Shown: positions 1 through 5,469 of the stretch, in pieces | Layout: every line of letters starts with the position of its first letter | Numbering within the stretch: the first letter of the stretch is position 1 | Source: Clostridiales bacterium UBA1446 | Lineage (GTDB): Bacteria; Bacillota; Clostridia; Oscillospirales; Oscillospiraceae | Assembly: GCA_002329245.1 (NCBI GenBank) | Contig: DCTG01000164.1 | Coordinates: forward strand, 19,247-26,990 | DNA: 7,744 bases | Reading direction: 5' to 3' | Made by a program: the position numbers and the translations under genes | Notes under the pieces: generated by a model | The model's database searches: none | The model's input: the letters and a program-made list of their open reading frames with translations, nothing else | Told to the model about the DNA's origin: nothing

Positions 1-55
1 TCGCGGCAGCCATTCCGGAGGCACCGCCGCCAATTACAACAATTCTGTCACTCAT
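1..55 (-). CDS. HI0933-like NAD(P)/FAD-dependent oxidoreductase, N-terminal fragment (cut by window edge)
   Basis: Only the first 18 codons are inside the window. They read MSDRIVVIGGGASGMAAA. The hydrophobic strand followed by GGGASG is the dinucleotide-binding (Rossmann) motif at the N-terminus of FAD-dependent oxidoreductases. The GGGASGM form is typical of the HI0933-like family (B. subtilis YtfP, BaiN/aminoacetone oxidase-like). The ATG at 55-53 lies inside the last codons of the upstream RpiR-type regulator, giving an 8-nt overlap, so the two are probably translated from one mRNA. In many Clostridia a gene of this family sits just before cmk, which fits the neighbourhood but cannot be checked here. 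The substrate is unknown. The family call rests on the Rossmann motif and on context only. Confidence 0.7.
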   Translation of the reverse strand, partial: MSDRIVVIGGGASGMAAA

Positions 56-911
56 CAGCCTTTTCGTATACCTCGTACTCGGACCAGATTTTTTCAAGTG
101 TCTGGAAGGTGTTTTTCAGGTCCGACGACTTTCTATGCGCAATGTCTACCAGAAGGGCGTTCACCAGACTCAGCGGCGCGACCAGCGAGTCAATGAAGGA
201 AACCATATCGCTGCGCGCGAGCAAGGTATGGGATGCGATCGGCGTAAGAGGCGACATCTGATTGTCTGTCAGCGCGATTACCGTGGCGCCCCGGTCTTTC
301 GCAAATCGCATCGCACGGATGGTAAGGCTTGAATAGCGCGGGAAACTGATTCCAATGACTACGTCTTCCGGACCGACTCTCAACAGCTGTTCAAAAATCT
401 CGCTCACGGAATTCGTATGTATCAGTACCACGTTTTCAAAGATAAGATTGAAATAAAATCCCATAAAACCGGCGATTGCTTTGGCGGAACGCAAGCCTAA
501 GATATAAATCTTCCGCGCGGAGATAATGGCCTCCACGGACGCGTCAAATTCGCTTCGATTAATCTCTTCCAAAGTGATACGGATTTTTTCGATATCGGAA
601 TGCAGGACCATGGAAAGAACATCCTGTTTGCCCAGCCGGTCGTTCGTCACATCGATGCGCTGGATGGAGGTCAGCTTATTGCGGATCATGACCTGAAGCG
701 CTTTCTGCATGCTCGGATATCCGTCGTAACCAAGTTCCGCCGCAAAACGCACGACGGTGGATTCGCTGACGTTTACCGTCCGCCCGAGCTTGCTTGCCGT
801 CATGAACGCAGCCTTGTCGTAGGAATCTAGTATATACCGCGCGATGACCTTTTGCCCCTTAGAAAAACCGCTCATGCCGGCCTGAATTCTATATAGAATG
901 TCTTGCGTCAC
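48..911 (-). CDS. MurR/RpiR family transcriptional regulator
   Basis: This 287-aa protein is a full-length RpiR-family regulator, a family that senses phosphosugars. The N-terminal winged helix-turn-helix domain spans about residues 1-77, with the recognition region near 47-65 (VNVSESTVVRFAAELGYDGY). A linker follows, then a SIS (sugar isomerase) domain from about 125 to 255. It includes KIYILGL, the ligand-loop candidate ISFPRYSS at 188-195, and the strand-helix unit ending VIALTDN. The start is GTG at 911-909: the ATG two bases upstream is followed directly by a stop in its own frame, and a GGGAGG site lies 8 nt before GTG. The 3' end overlaps the flavoprotein start by 8 nt. A possible promoter and inverted repeat lie in the 143 bp upstream, so it may control itself and the downstream gene. 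The effector sugar cannot be predicted; no sugar-metabolism gene is next to it. Confidence 0.93.
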   Translation of the reverse strand: MTQDILYRIQAGMSGFSKGQKVIARYILDSYDKAAFMTASKLGRTVNVSESTVVRFAAELGYDGYPSMQKALQVMIRNKLTSIQRIDVTNDRLGKQDVLSMVLHSDIEKIRITLEEINRSEFDASVEAIISARKIYILGLRSAKAIAGFMGFYFNLIFENVVLIHTNSVSEIFEQLLRVGPEDVVIGISFPRYSSLTIRAMRFAKDRGATVIALTDNQMSPLTPIASHTLLARSDMVSFIDSLVAPLSLVNALLVDIAHRKSSDLKNTFQTLEKIWSEYEVYEKADE

Positions 912-919
912 ATTTTTTT

Positions 920-926
920 CCTCCCT
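920..926 (-). promoter_or_regulatory. Ribosome binding site of the RpiR gene (GTG start)
   Basis: Read on the minus strand this is AGGGAGG, 8 nt before the GTG at 911. It decides the start: an ATG overlapping the GTG in another frame runs straight into TGA. The A-rich spacer is typical of low-GC Gram-positive genes. Confidence 0.75.
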
Positions 927-944
927 GCTATCATCGATCCGGTG

Positions 945-1005
945 TGCTTGCTTTAGAAAATTCAGCTAACTTAATAATAGCCGCATCAAGAGGAAAAAGC
1001 AAGCA
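945..1005. repeat. 10-bp perfect inverted repeat (41-bp spacer) around the rpiR promoter; possible operator
   Basis: TGCTTGCTTT at 945-954 and AAAGCAAGCA at 996-1005 are perfect inverted copies, 51 bp centre to centre. The proposed -10 box of the rpiR promoter (974-979) lies almost exactly in the middle. One arm covers the proposed -35 box and the other falls in the leader. RpiR-type regulators often bind inverted repeats at their own promoters, so an autoregulatory operator is plausible; this is inference. A long-loop mRNA structure is the alternative. Confidence 0.5.
974..1002 (-). promoter_or_regulatory. Possible sigma-A promoter for the RpiR gene
   Basis: On the minus strand, TTGCTT (997-1002) and TATTAT (974-979) are separated by 17 bp. 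The -10 matches the consensus at five of six positions; the -35 matches only at its TTG. The predicted start near 967 would give a leader of about 55 nt. It sits in the largest A/T-rich gap on the left side of the window, where a new transcript would be expected. Confidence 0.45.
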
Positions 1006-1007
1006 TA

Positions 1008-1035
1008 TTGCAGGTATTAGATCAAATTCCTGCAA
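1008..1035. repeat. 7-bp inverted repeat downstream of rluB
   Basis: TTGCAGG at 1008-1014 and CCTGCAA at 1029-1035 flank a 14-nt loop. On the minus strand a run of five T's follows only after 9 more bases, so a canonical intrinsic terminator is unlikely. A further GCAGGT copy just after the rluB stop could pair with the same ACCTGC arm as a rival stem. Role unknown; a weak end for the rluB transcript is possible. Confidence 0.3.
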
Positions 1036-1054
1036 ATGCCAAAAGACCTGCCAT

Positions 1055-1765
1055 TCAGATGGATTTGATATAAGCAATCTCCTCTTCCGTCAGATTCCGC
1101 CATTTTCCGCTTGGCAGGTCTCCCAATTTAAGATTTCCCACTGCAATCCGACGCAGCCGCACCACATGAAGGCCGGCAGCCTCGCACATCCTGCGAATCT
1201 GGCGGTTTTTCCCCTCGTGAATTGTCATGGAAAGAAGTGTGGCACCCTCCGTGCGGCCTTCCAGTTTGCGGACTTTCGCGGGGCGAAGGATCACGCCATC
1301 CAAAATCATAGGCTTCCTGAGCGCCGGTATCGCGGCGTCCGCATCCCCGGTGACCCAGACCAAGTACTCTTTATCCACCGAATGGCTTGGATGCGTCAGC
1401 TTTTTTGCAGCATCTCCGTCATCCGTCAGGAGCAAGAGTCCTTCCGAATTTAAATCCAGCCTGCCAACCGGATAGACGCGCGCGGGGCATCCTTCCGTAA
1501 GCTCCCGGACGGTTGGGCGTCCCTGTTCGTCCGACATGGTCGTTACATAGCCCCGCGGTTTGTTCAGCATCAGATAGGTTTTCTGCTGCGGGGCAAACAC
1601 CGGTTTCCCGTCCAATTCGATTCGGTCGAACCTTGGATCGGCGCGGCTTCCTATTTTCGCGGGAAGGCCGTTCACCGTGACCCTTCCGGCTCGGATCATG
1701 GCTTCAGCAGCGCGCCGGGAACATACTCCCGCACTGGAAACGATTTTCTGAATCCGGTCCGGCAT
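1055..1765 (-). CDS. rluB: RluB/RsuA-family 23S rRNA pseudouridine synthase
   Basis: This 236-aa enzyme isomerises a uridine in rRNA to pseudouridine. B. subtilis and E. coli RluB modify U2605 of 23S rRNA, and that target is inferred here. An S4 RNA-binding domain (about residues 2-60, with RIQKIVSSAGVCSRRAAE and VTVNG) precedes the catalytic domain. YLMLNKPRGYVTT (64-76), GRLDLNSEGLLLLTDDG (101-117, catalytic Asp104) and EGKNRQIRRM (184-193) are all intact. Length is normal for the family. The ATG at 1765 follows AGGAGGGA by a good spacing. It lies 82 bp after dacF, with a strong hairpin between. In B. subtilis rluB also follows scpAB and dacB, so the synteny is old. Confidence 0.96.
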   Translation of the reverse strand: MPDRIQKIVSSAGVCSRRAAEAMIRAGRVTVNGLPAKIGSRADPRFDRIELDGKPVFAPQQKTYLMLNKPRGYVTTMSDEQGRPTVRELTEGCPARVYPVGRLDLNSEGLLLLTDDGDAAKKLTHPSHSVDKEYLVWVTGDADAAIPALRKPMILDGVILRPAKVRKLEGRTEGATLLSMTIHEGKNRQIRRMCEAAGLHVVRLRRIAVGNLKLGDLPSGKWRNLTEEEIAYIKSI

Positions 1766-1770
1766 TCTGC

Positions 1771-1778
1771 TCCCTCCT
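1771..1778 (-). promoter_or_regulatory. Strong ribosome binding site of rluB
   Basis: AGGAGGGA on the minus strand, with 7 nt between AGGAGG and the ATG at 1765. It is among the strongest in the window and lies 7 nt after the 3' side of the hairpin at 1786-1811, so folding of that hairpin leaves it exposed. Confidence 0.75.
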
Positions 1779-1785
1779 CACATTT

Positions 1786-1811
1786 GGGGCGGGTATATCG
1801 ATACCCGCCCC
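1786..1811. repeat. Perfect 11-bp stem, 4-nt loop hairpin between dacF and rluB
   Basis: GGGGCGGGTAT pairs perfectly with ATACCCGCCCC around a 4-nt loop; eight of the eleven pairs are G-C or adjoin the G-C block. In the direction of the genes (minus strand) it is followed by AAATGTG, not a T-run, so it is not a standard intrinsic terminator for dacF. On the plus strand TTGCCTTTTATT follows, but no gene reads that way. It may stabilise or separate the dacF and rluB mRNA segments, or act as an attenuating stem. Confidence 0.7.
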
Positions 1812-1847
1812 TTGCCTTTTATTCGCGGTATATAACAACACGGCGGA

Positions 1848-2942
1848 TCAATCGAATAAATCCCGAACGCCGCTGAGAATCCGCTCCATGCGCGTCGGCA
1901 TCCGGTCTACGGATTCCGCAAACACAAGCGGACAGGAACCGATTACTGCTCCGTTTAACAGATAGACCGCACGTCCAGCAAAGGCGCCCCGCGCAACGGG
2001 GGCTTTCATCAGTAGCGGTAAATTAAACTTGATTTCAGGCATTTCGCCTTTTCCAAGGGGGTAGTTCAGGGAAACTGCGGCTGTTACGGGAACGGTTTCT
2101 TTCATTCCTCCCGTGACCGTGACTTCCCCCATCTCCCAGCCTGCCTTGCATAGAACCGTTTTCGGATAGGTTTGGAAGCCGTAGTCAAAGAGAGACGTAT
2201 GATTGACCCAATCGTTTCTGTCGCTCAGCGTGACGGCGATAAGCCGCTGCCCGTCTCGGGAAGCGCAGGAAACGAGTGTGCGCCCCGCTTTTCCGGTGTA
2301 ACCGGTTTTCACGCCAAGGACCCCGTCATACTCCCACAGCAGCTTGTTGTGATTCTTGAGACTCCGGGAACCGATGGTGATCGTCTTGGTTGAGACGATC
2401 CGGACAAAAGTGTCGTTGTTCATCGCTGCGGCGGTCAGCTTTGCCATATCCGCGGCGGTGGAGTAGTGGCCTTCCTCATCCAAACCGTTCGGATTTTTAA
2501 ACTGTGTGTCGTTCATCCTGAGCTGCCGGGCTTTCTCGTTCATCCAATCGACAAACACGCCGACGCTGCCCGCGCAATGCTGCGCGACGGCTAAGGCCGC
2601 GTCATTGCCGGAAGCAAGCATCAGACCGTAGAGCAGCTCTTCCATCGAAAGAATTTCGCCGGGCTTCAAGTACATGGAGGAGCCTTCCGTCAGCGTGCTT
2701 TCATAGGAAACGGTGACGAGCTCTTCCAAATCGCAGTGCTCCAACGCCACCAACGCGGTCATGATCTTCGTTATGCTGGCTATGGCGCGGCGCTCGCCGG
2801 AATTCTTCTCATACAGCACACGCCCGCTGTCAAGGTCCGTCAGAATCGCGCTTTGAGCCGAGATATCGAGTGCGGCGGAAGGTATCAAAAGGCTGGCTGA
2901 CGCAAGCAGCGAGAAAACCGCCGGAAGAAGGTATTTTTTCAA
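1848..2942 (-). CDS. dacF: D-alanyl-D-alanine carboxypeptidase (peptidase S11, DacF-type)
   Basis: This 364-aa penicillin-binding protein trims the terminal D-Ala of peptidoglycan pentapeptides outside the membrane. A signal peptide covers about residues 1-24 (KK, hydrophobic core, SAA before LDIS). The three active-site motifs are present: SITK (Ser56 nucleophile, Lys59), SGN (111-113) and KTG (212-214). A PBP5-type C-terminal beta domain follows from about 263 to 346. The protein ends in an amphipathic helix (RMERILSGVRDLFD) of the kind that anchors such enzymes to the membrane face. The start is TTG at 2942: an in-frame stop lies three codons upstream and GGGTGA lies 6 nt before it. A sigma-G-like promoter precedes it, so a sporulation role (spore cortex) is likely. 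A vegetative DacA-type role is the alternative. Confidence 0.95.
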   Translation of the reverse strand: MKKYLLPAVFSLLASASLLIPSAALDISAQSAILTDLDSGRVLYEKNSGERRAIASITKIMTALVALEHCDLEELVTVSYESTLTEGSSMYLKPGEILSMEELLYGLMLASGNDAALAVAQHCAGSVGVFVDWMNEKARQLRMNDTQFKNPNGLDEEGHYSTAADMAKLTAAAMNNDTFVRIVSTKTITIGSRSLKNHNKLLWEYDGVLGVKTGYTGKAGRTLVSCASRDGQRLIAVTLSDRNDWVNHTSLFDYGFQTYPKTVLCKAGWEMGEVTVTGGMKETVPVTAAVSLNYPLGKGEMPEIKFNLPLLMKAPVARGAFAGRAVYLLNGAVIGSCPLVFAESVDRMPTRMERILSGVRDLFD

Positions 2943-2948
2943 ATCATA

Positions 2949-2954
2949 TCACCC
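2949..2954 (-). promoter_or_regulatory. Ribosome binding site of dacF (TTG start)
   Basis: GGGTGA on the minus strand with 6 nt to the TTG at 2942. The nearby ATG is out of frame and followed by TGA, so this site supports the TTG start. Confidence 0.55.
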
Positions 2955-2974
2955 GTTGTGTTGTGGATGATACT

Positions 2975-3004
2975 TAGTATGTTGCCTAAAAGATTTCTTT
3001 ATCC
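2975..3004 (-). promoter_or_regulatory. Putative forespore sigma-G-type promoter of dacF
   Basis: CATACTA (2975-2981) matches the sigma-G -10 consensus CATnHTA at every position. Exactly 18 bp upstream is GGATA (3000-3004), which fits four of five positions of the sigma-G -35 GHATR. The -35 lies in the last codons of ytfJ. The predicted start near 2968 leaves a leader of about 26 nt with a ribosome binding site. B. subtilis dacF is transcribed in the forespore, which fits. The consensus comes from B. subtilis; use in this organism is inference. Confidence 0.5.
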
Positions 3005-3387
3005 TTATCTTTCTCTTTATTGAGCAGCTGCGTGACTTTATCGAAAATTTCGGGAATCAGCTCCACCGCACGGTCTATCGTCGTGGCGGGAGGAGGCGAT
3101 ACCGGAAGCAGCTTGACGGAGTCTTCCTTCACAATCAGGAAGGCGACGGGGGAAATGCTGACGCCGGCGCCGCTTCCGCCTCCGAAGGAATTGTCCTGCG
3201 ATTCCTTCTGGTGCTTGGACGCAAAATCCGTTCCGCCGGAAGCAAAACCTAAGCTGACCTTGGAGACGGGGATAATCGTCGCGCCCTCCGCCGTGATGGG
3301 CTGGCCTATGATGGTATTGACGTCAATCATCTCACGTATTTTCTGCATGGTTGTGGACATCAGGTCGCCGATGGGGTGTTTATCCAT
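2986..3387 (-). CDS. ytfJ: YtfJ/GerW family sporulation protein
   Basis: This 133-aa protein belongs to the YtfJ (GerW) family, made in the forespore in B. subtilis and needed for normal germination. Its biochemical role is not known. Family marks are the N-terminal segment ending IDVNTIIGQPI (21-31), IIPVSKVSLGF (38-48) with SGGTDF just after, and the glycine-rich FGGGSGAGVSISPVAFLIV (68-86). An amphipathic helix near 104-122 precedes a lysine/aspartate-rich tail (KEKDKDKE). No signal peptide or membrane span is seen. The ATG at 3387 has AGGAG 7 nt upstream. It follows a DUF2953 protein by 39 bp, the same pairing as ytfI-ytfJ in B. subtilis. Homologues also occur in some non-sporulating Firmicutes, so it is not proof of sporulation by itself. 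Confidence 0.93.
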   Translation of the reverse strand: MDKHPIGDLMSTTMQKIREMIDVNTIIGQPITAEGATIIPVSKVSLGFASGGTDFASKHQKESQDNSFGGGSGAGVSISPVAFLIVKEDSVKLLPVSPPPATTIDRAVELIPEIFDKVTQLLNKEKDKDKEIF

Positions 3388-3426
3388 TTTAATGCTCCTT
3401 CCTTCTGTTTGGGAAATAACCCATGA

Positions 3427-4059
3427 TTACGACTTAAGGTCTGCCGTACGTTTCTTACTGTTTTCCCTGTTTGCCCTTCTCCTGCGGCGGTATGCTCTGA
3501 GCACAAACCAGCCGAAGCGATGCGAAATCCACAGCGTTTCCCACAGGCGGAGGGAAAAGGAAGCTTTCACATAGATGACCGGACTTGTGAGCGTATAGTC
3601 CACTTGTGTGCGAACGTTTCGTTTTTTAAGGGAAAATGTGTTTTCCAAAAGGGCGATTAAGGTTCCAAGCATGGCGTTGGCTCCGCCAAAAGCAATTGCG
3701 GCTGCGGCCGGATTGCTGGCCGCAGCGGTAAATTCGATCTCGAGCAGGTCGATACATAGTTTCCTGCCGGTGTGTGCGGCCGCCTCCATAAACGGGCGGA
3801 TCATATCCTGAAAAAGTCCTGCGTCGCCGCCTCTGCGATCCGACTCCCTTTCTTTTGTCTGGGTTTTCCGTTTCTTTTTTCCTTCTGTCTTCGGCTTCGC
3901 TTTCCGTTCTTTCACCGGAAATATGGTCAGCCGTATCGGTCCTGCCCGCACCTTGATCCGGATGCCCTCTTCTCCGTATTCGACGATCGAGCCGACGCGC
4001 ATAAAAAGGAGAAGAACAAGAAGAAAAACCGCTATGCCTAAGACAATCTGCCAAGTCAT
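3427..4059 (-). CDS. DUF2953 (YtfI-like) membrane-anchored protein
   Basis: A 210-aa protein of unknown function. An N-terminal membrane span (about residues 4-22, IVLGIAVFLLVLLLFM) is followed by a beta-rich segment with GIRIKVRAGPIRLTIFPVK, then a very basic low-complexity linker (KAKPKTEGKKKRKTQTKERE). The C-terminal part carries the alanine/glycine-rich ASNPAAAAIAFGGANAMLG typical of DUF2953, and ends in an Arg/Lys-rich tail. The chosen start is the ATG at 4059, 4 nt after the scpB stop; the frame is open to an ATG at 4119, but that extension lies inside scpB and lacks hydrophobic or family-like sequence. Position before ytfJ matches B. subtilis ytfI, suggesting a sporulation link. This is inference from order. 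Confidence 0.85.
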   Translation of the reverse strand: MTWQIVLGIAVFLLVLLLFMRVGSIVEYGEEGIRIKVRAGPIRLTIFPVKERKAKPKTEGKKKRKTQTKERESDRRGGDAGLFQDMIRPFMEAAAHTGRKLCIDLLEIEFTAAASNPAAAAIAFGGANAMLGTLIALLENTFSLKKRNVRTQVDYTLTSPVIYVKASFSLRLWETLWISHRFGWFVLRAYRRRRRANRENSKKRTADLKS

Positions 4060-4063
4060 CGTT

Positions 4064-4663
4064 TCACTCTTCCCCCGTATCCTGCGACTCAACTGTCCCG
4101 CAGCTCCCGGTGGAAGCATTCTGCAGCAGCAGGGAAAGCTGTTCCTCTTCCCCGTTCTTCGGCAGCGGCGGCAATTCCTCTAAGGATGATAGTCCGAACG
4201 TGCGAAGAAAATCACGCGTCGTCCGATACTGTATCGGTCTTCCGGGAACTGCAAGGCGACCGCATTCTTCGATCAACCCCCGTTCAAGCAAAAGCGATAT
4301 GGTATATGAGCTGTCCACGCCGCGTATCTGATCGATGTACGTGCGGGTGACCGGCTGGAAATACGCCACGACGGCAAGCGCTTCCAACGCAGGCGGCGAG
4401 AGCTGCGGCGGCTTTCTGGTCTCAAGCGCCTTGCGGATTTTCTCGGCGTGCTCCGGCGCGCTGCAAAGTTGATATGCGTTGTCTATTTTGATTAAACGAA
4501 TGCCCCGCCGTTCGAAGCTGTAATAATCGGCGAGCTGATTTGCAACGCGGTCTACGGTCTCGCTGTCAAGCTCAAGGGCAAGGCAAATCCGTTCCACGTC
4601 AACCGGTTCACCGGATGCAAATAGTATTCCCTCGATTGCGGATTCTATATCCTTAATTTCCAT
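4064..4663 (-). CDS. scpB: Segregation and condensation protein B (ScpB)
   Basis: This 199-aa protein is the ScpB (kleisin-associated, kite) subunit of the SMC-ScpAB condensin that compacts and separates chromosomes. Two winged-helix domains are visible, about residues 5-85 and 88-165. The signature of the second is well kept: LSPPALEALAVVAYFQPVTR (88-107), IRGVDSSYTISLLLERGLI, GRLAVPGRPIQYRTT and FGLSSLEELPPLP. A short acidic, glutamine/serine-rich tail follows. The ATG at 4663 overlaps the scpA end by 11 nt and has GAGGAG 10 nt upstream inside scpA, so translation is probably coupled and gives matched subunit amounts. A DUF2953 gene starts 4 nt after its stop. Confidence 0.97.
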   Translation of the reverse strand: MEIKDIESAIEGILFASGEPVDVERICLALELDSETVDRVANQLADYYSFERRGIRLIKIDNAYQLCSAPEHAEKIRKALETRKPPQLSPPALEALAVVAYFQPVTRTYIDQIRGVDSSYTISLLLERGLIEECGRLAVPGRPIQYRTTRDFLRTFGLSSLEELPPLPKNGEEEQLSLLLQNASTGSCGTVESQDTGEE

Positions 4664-5465
4664 ATTCTAACATCTCCTCGGCCCCTGACTCCACTTCGGC
4701 GTTGCATCCGGAACAACAGGTGATTGTGCAGTCCTGCTCCGCACCGGCCAAAAGGATTTTTTTTGTCCTGGAAAGCTCCAGTACGGCGATGAATGTCGCC
4801 ACAATCTCCGACCTGCTTCGATTTCCCCGGAAGAGGGCGAGAAAGCGGGTTACGCCGCGCGCGAGAAGCTCTTTGATGATCTCAGCCGCCTTGCGGGCAA
4901 CCGGATATGGCTCACGCGGGACGATGCGCTCAATCATGCGCTCCGGCAGCGGCATGTTTTCCTCGCCGCGCTCCAAGACGGCGCGCATTGCCGTGACAAG
5001 ATCTTTTTTCTCATGCGTATAGCGGTAGCTCTTGTCCTCCTGACGGCGCTCCGGCATTCTCACAAAAAGATCGCGTCCGGTTTCCCCGCGCGTACGCAGC
5101 AGGGCGGCCACTTCCTTGATCTTCTGATAATTTTCGCTTCGCCGCCGCTCCTCCAACGATTGAATCAGCTGTTCCATTTCCGACAGGGCTTCCTCATCAT
5201 GGATGCTCAGGAGCATGCGCGTCTTTATGTACATGAGATGCGCCGCCATGGCGACAAACTCGCTGGCAATGTCGAGGTCCATCCGCTTGCGCTCCTCCAA
5301 ATAGGCCATGTACTGATCCAGGAGCTGAGAAATCCGGATGTCCTGTATCTCGATCTTGTTCTTGCTCAGAAGATGCAGAATGAGGTCGAGCGGCCCGACG
5401 AAATCCTCCATCTCCTCCGCGCGTGTCTTTACAATTCCTTCCAGGCGAAAAATCGGGTTGTCCAA
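4653..5465 (-). CDS. scpA: Segregation and condensation protein A (ScpA, kleisin)
   Basis: ScpA bridges the SMC heads and binds ScpB in the cytoplasmic condensin complex. With the start chosen here it has 270 aa, a normal length. Visible marks are NPIFRLEG at the N-terminus, EDFVGPLDLILHLLSKNKIEI (the SMC-neck-binding N-domain), the helix with FVAMAAHLMYIKTRMLL, a charged central region, and the C-terminal winged helix with SEIVATFIAVLEL (219-231). Val23 replaces the Glu usual in the DFEGPLDLIL motif. The last 25 residues are unusual: CTITCCSGC (Cys246, 250, 251, 254) then an acidic end. TTG at 5465 is preferred because GGGTGG lies 7 nt upstream; an in-frame TTG at 5480 has no such site. It follows the M50 gene by 4 nt. 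Confidence 0.95.
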   Translation of the reverse strand: MDNPIFRLEGIVKTRAEEMEDFVGPLDLILHLLSKNKIEIQDIRISQLLDQYMAYLEERKRMDLDIASEFVAMAAHLMYIKTRMLLSIHDEEALSEMEQLIQSLEERRRSENYQKIKEVAALLRTRGETGRDLFVRMPERRQEDKSYRYTHEKKDLVTAMRAVLERGEENMPLPERMIERIVPREPYPVARKAAEIIKELLARGVTRFLALFRGNRSRSEIVATFIAVLELSRTKKILLAGAEQDCTITCCSGCNAEVESGAEEMLEYGN

Positions 5466-5469
5466 ATGT

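Noticed and set aside
944..1453. Plus-strand open frame of 169 codons
   Set aside because: It runs antisense across rluB, whose motifs are complete; the translation has no recognisable domain and no ribosome binding site.
2970..2982. Short palindrome ATACTTAGTAT as an operator
   Set aside because: It is mostly explained by the -10 CATACTA sequence and is too short to claim separately.
3020..3574. Plus-strand open frame of 184 codons across ytfJ and the DUF2953 gene
   Set aside because: Antisense shadow of two well-supported genes; low-complexity translation without a family match.
4060..4119. 20-codon N-terminal extension of the DUF2953 protein
   Set aside because: It lies within scpB, has no membrane or family-like sequence, and the ATG at 4059 gives a clean membrane anchor start.
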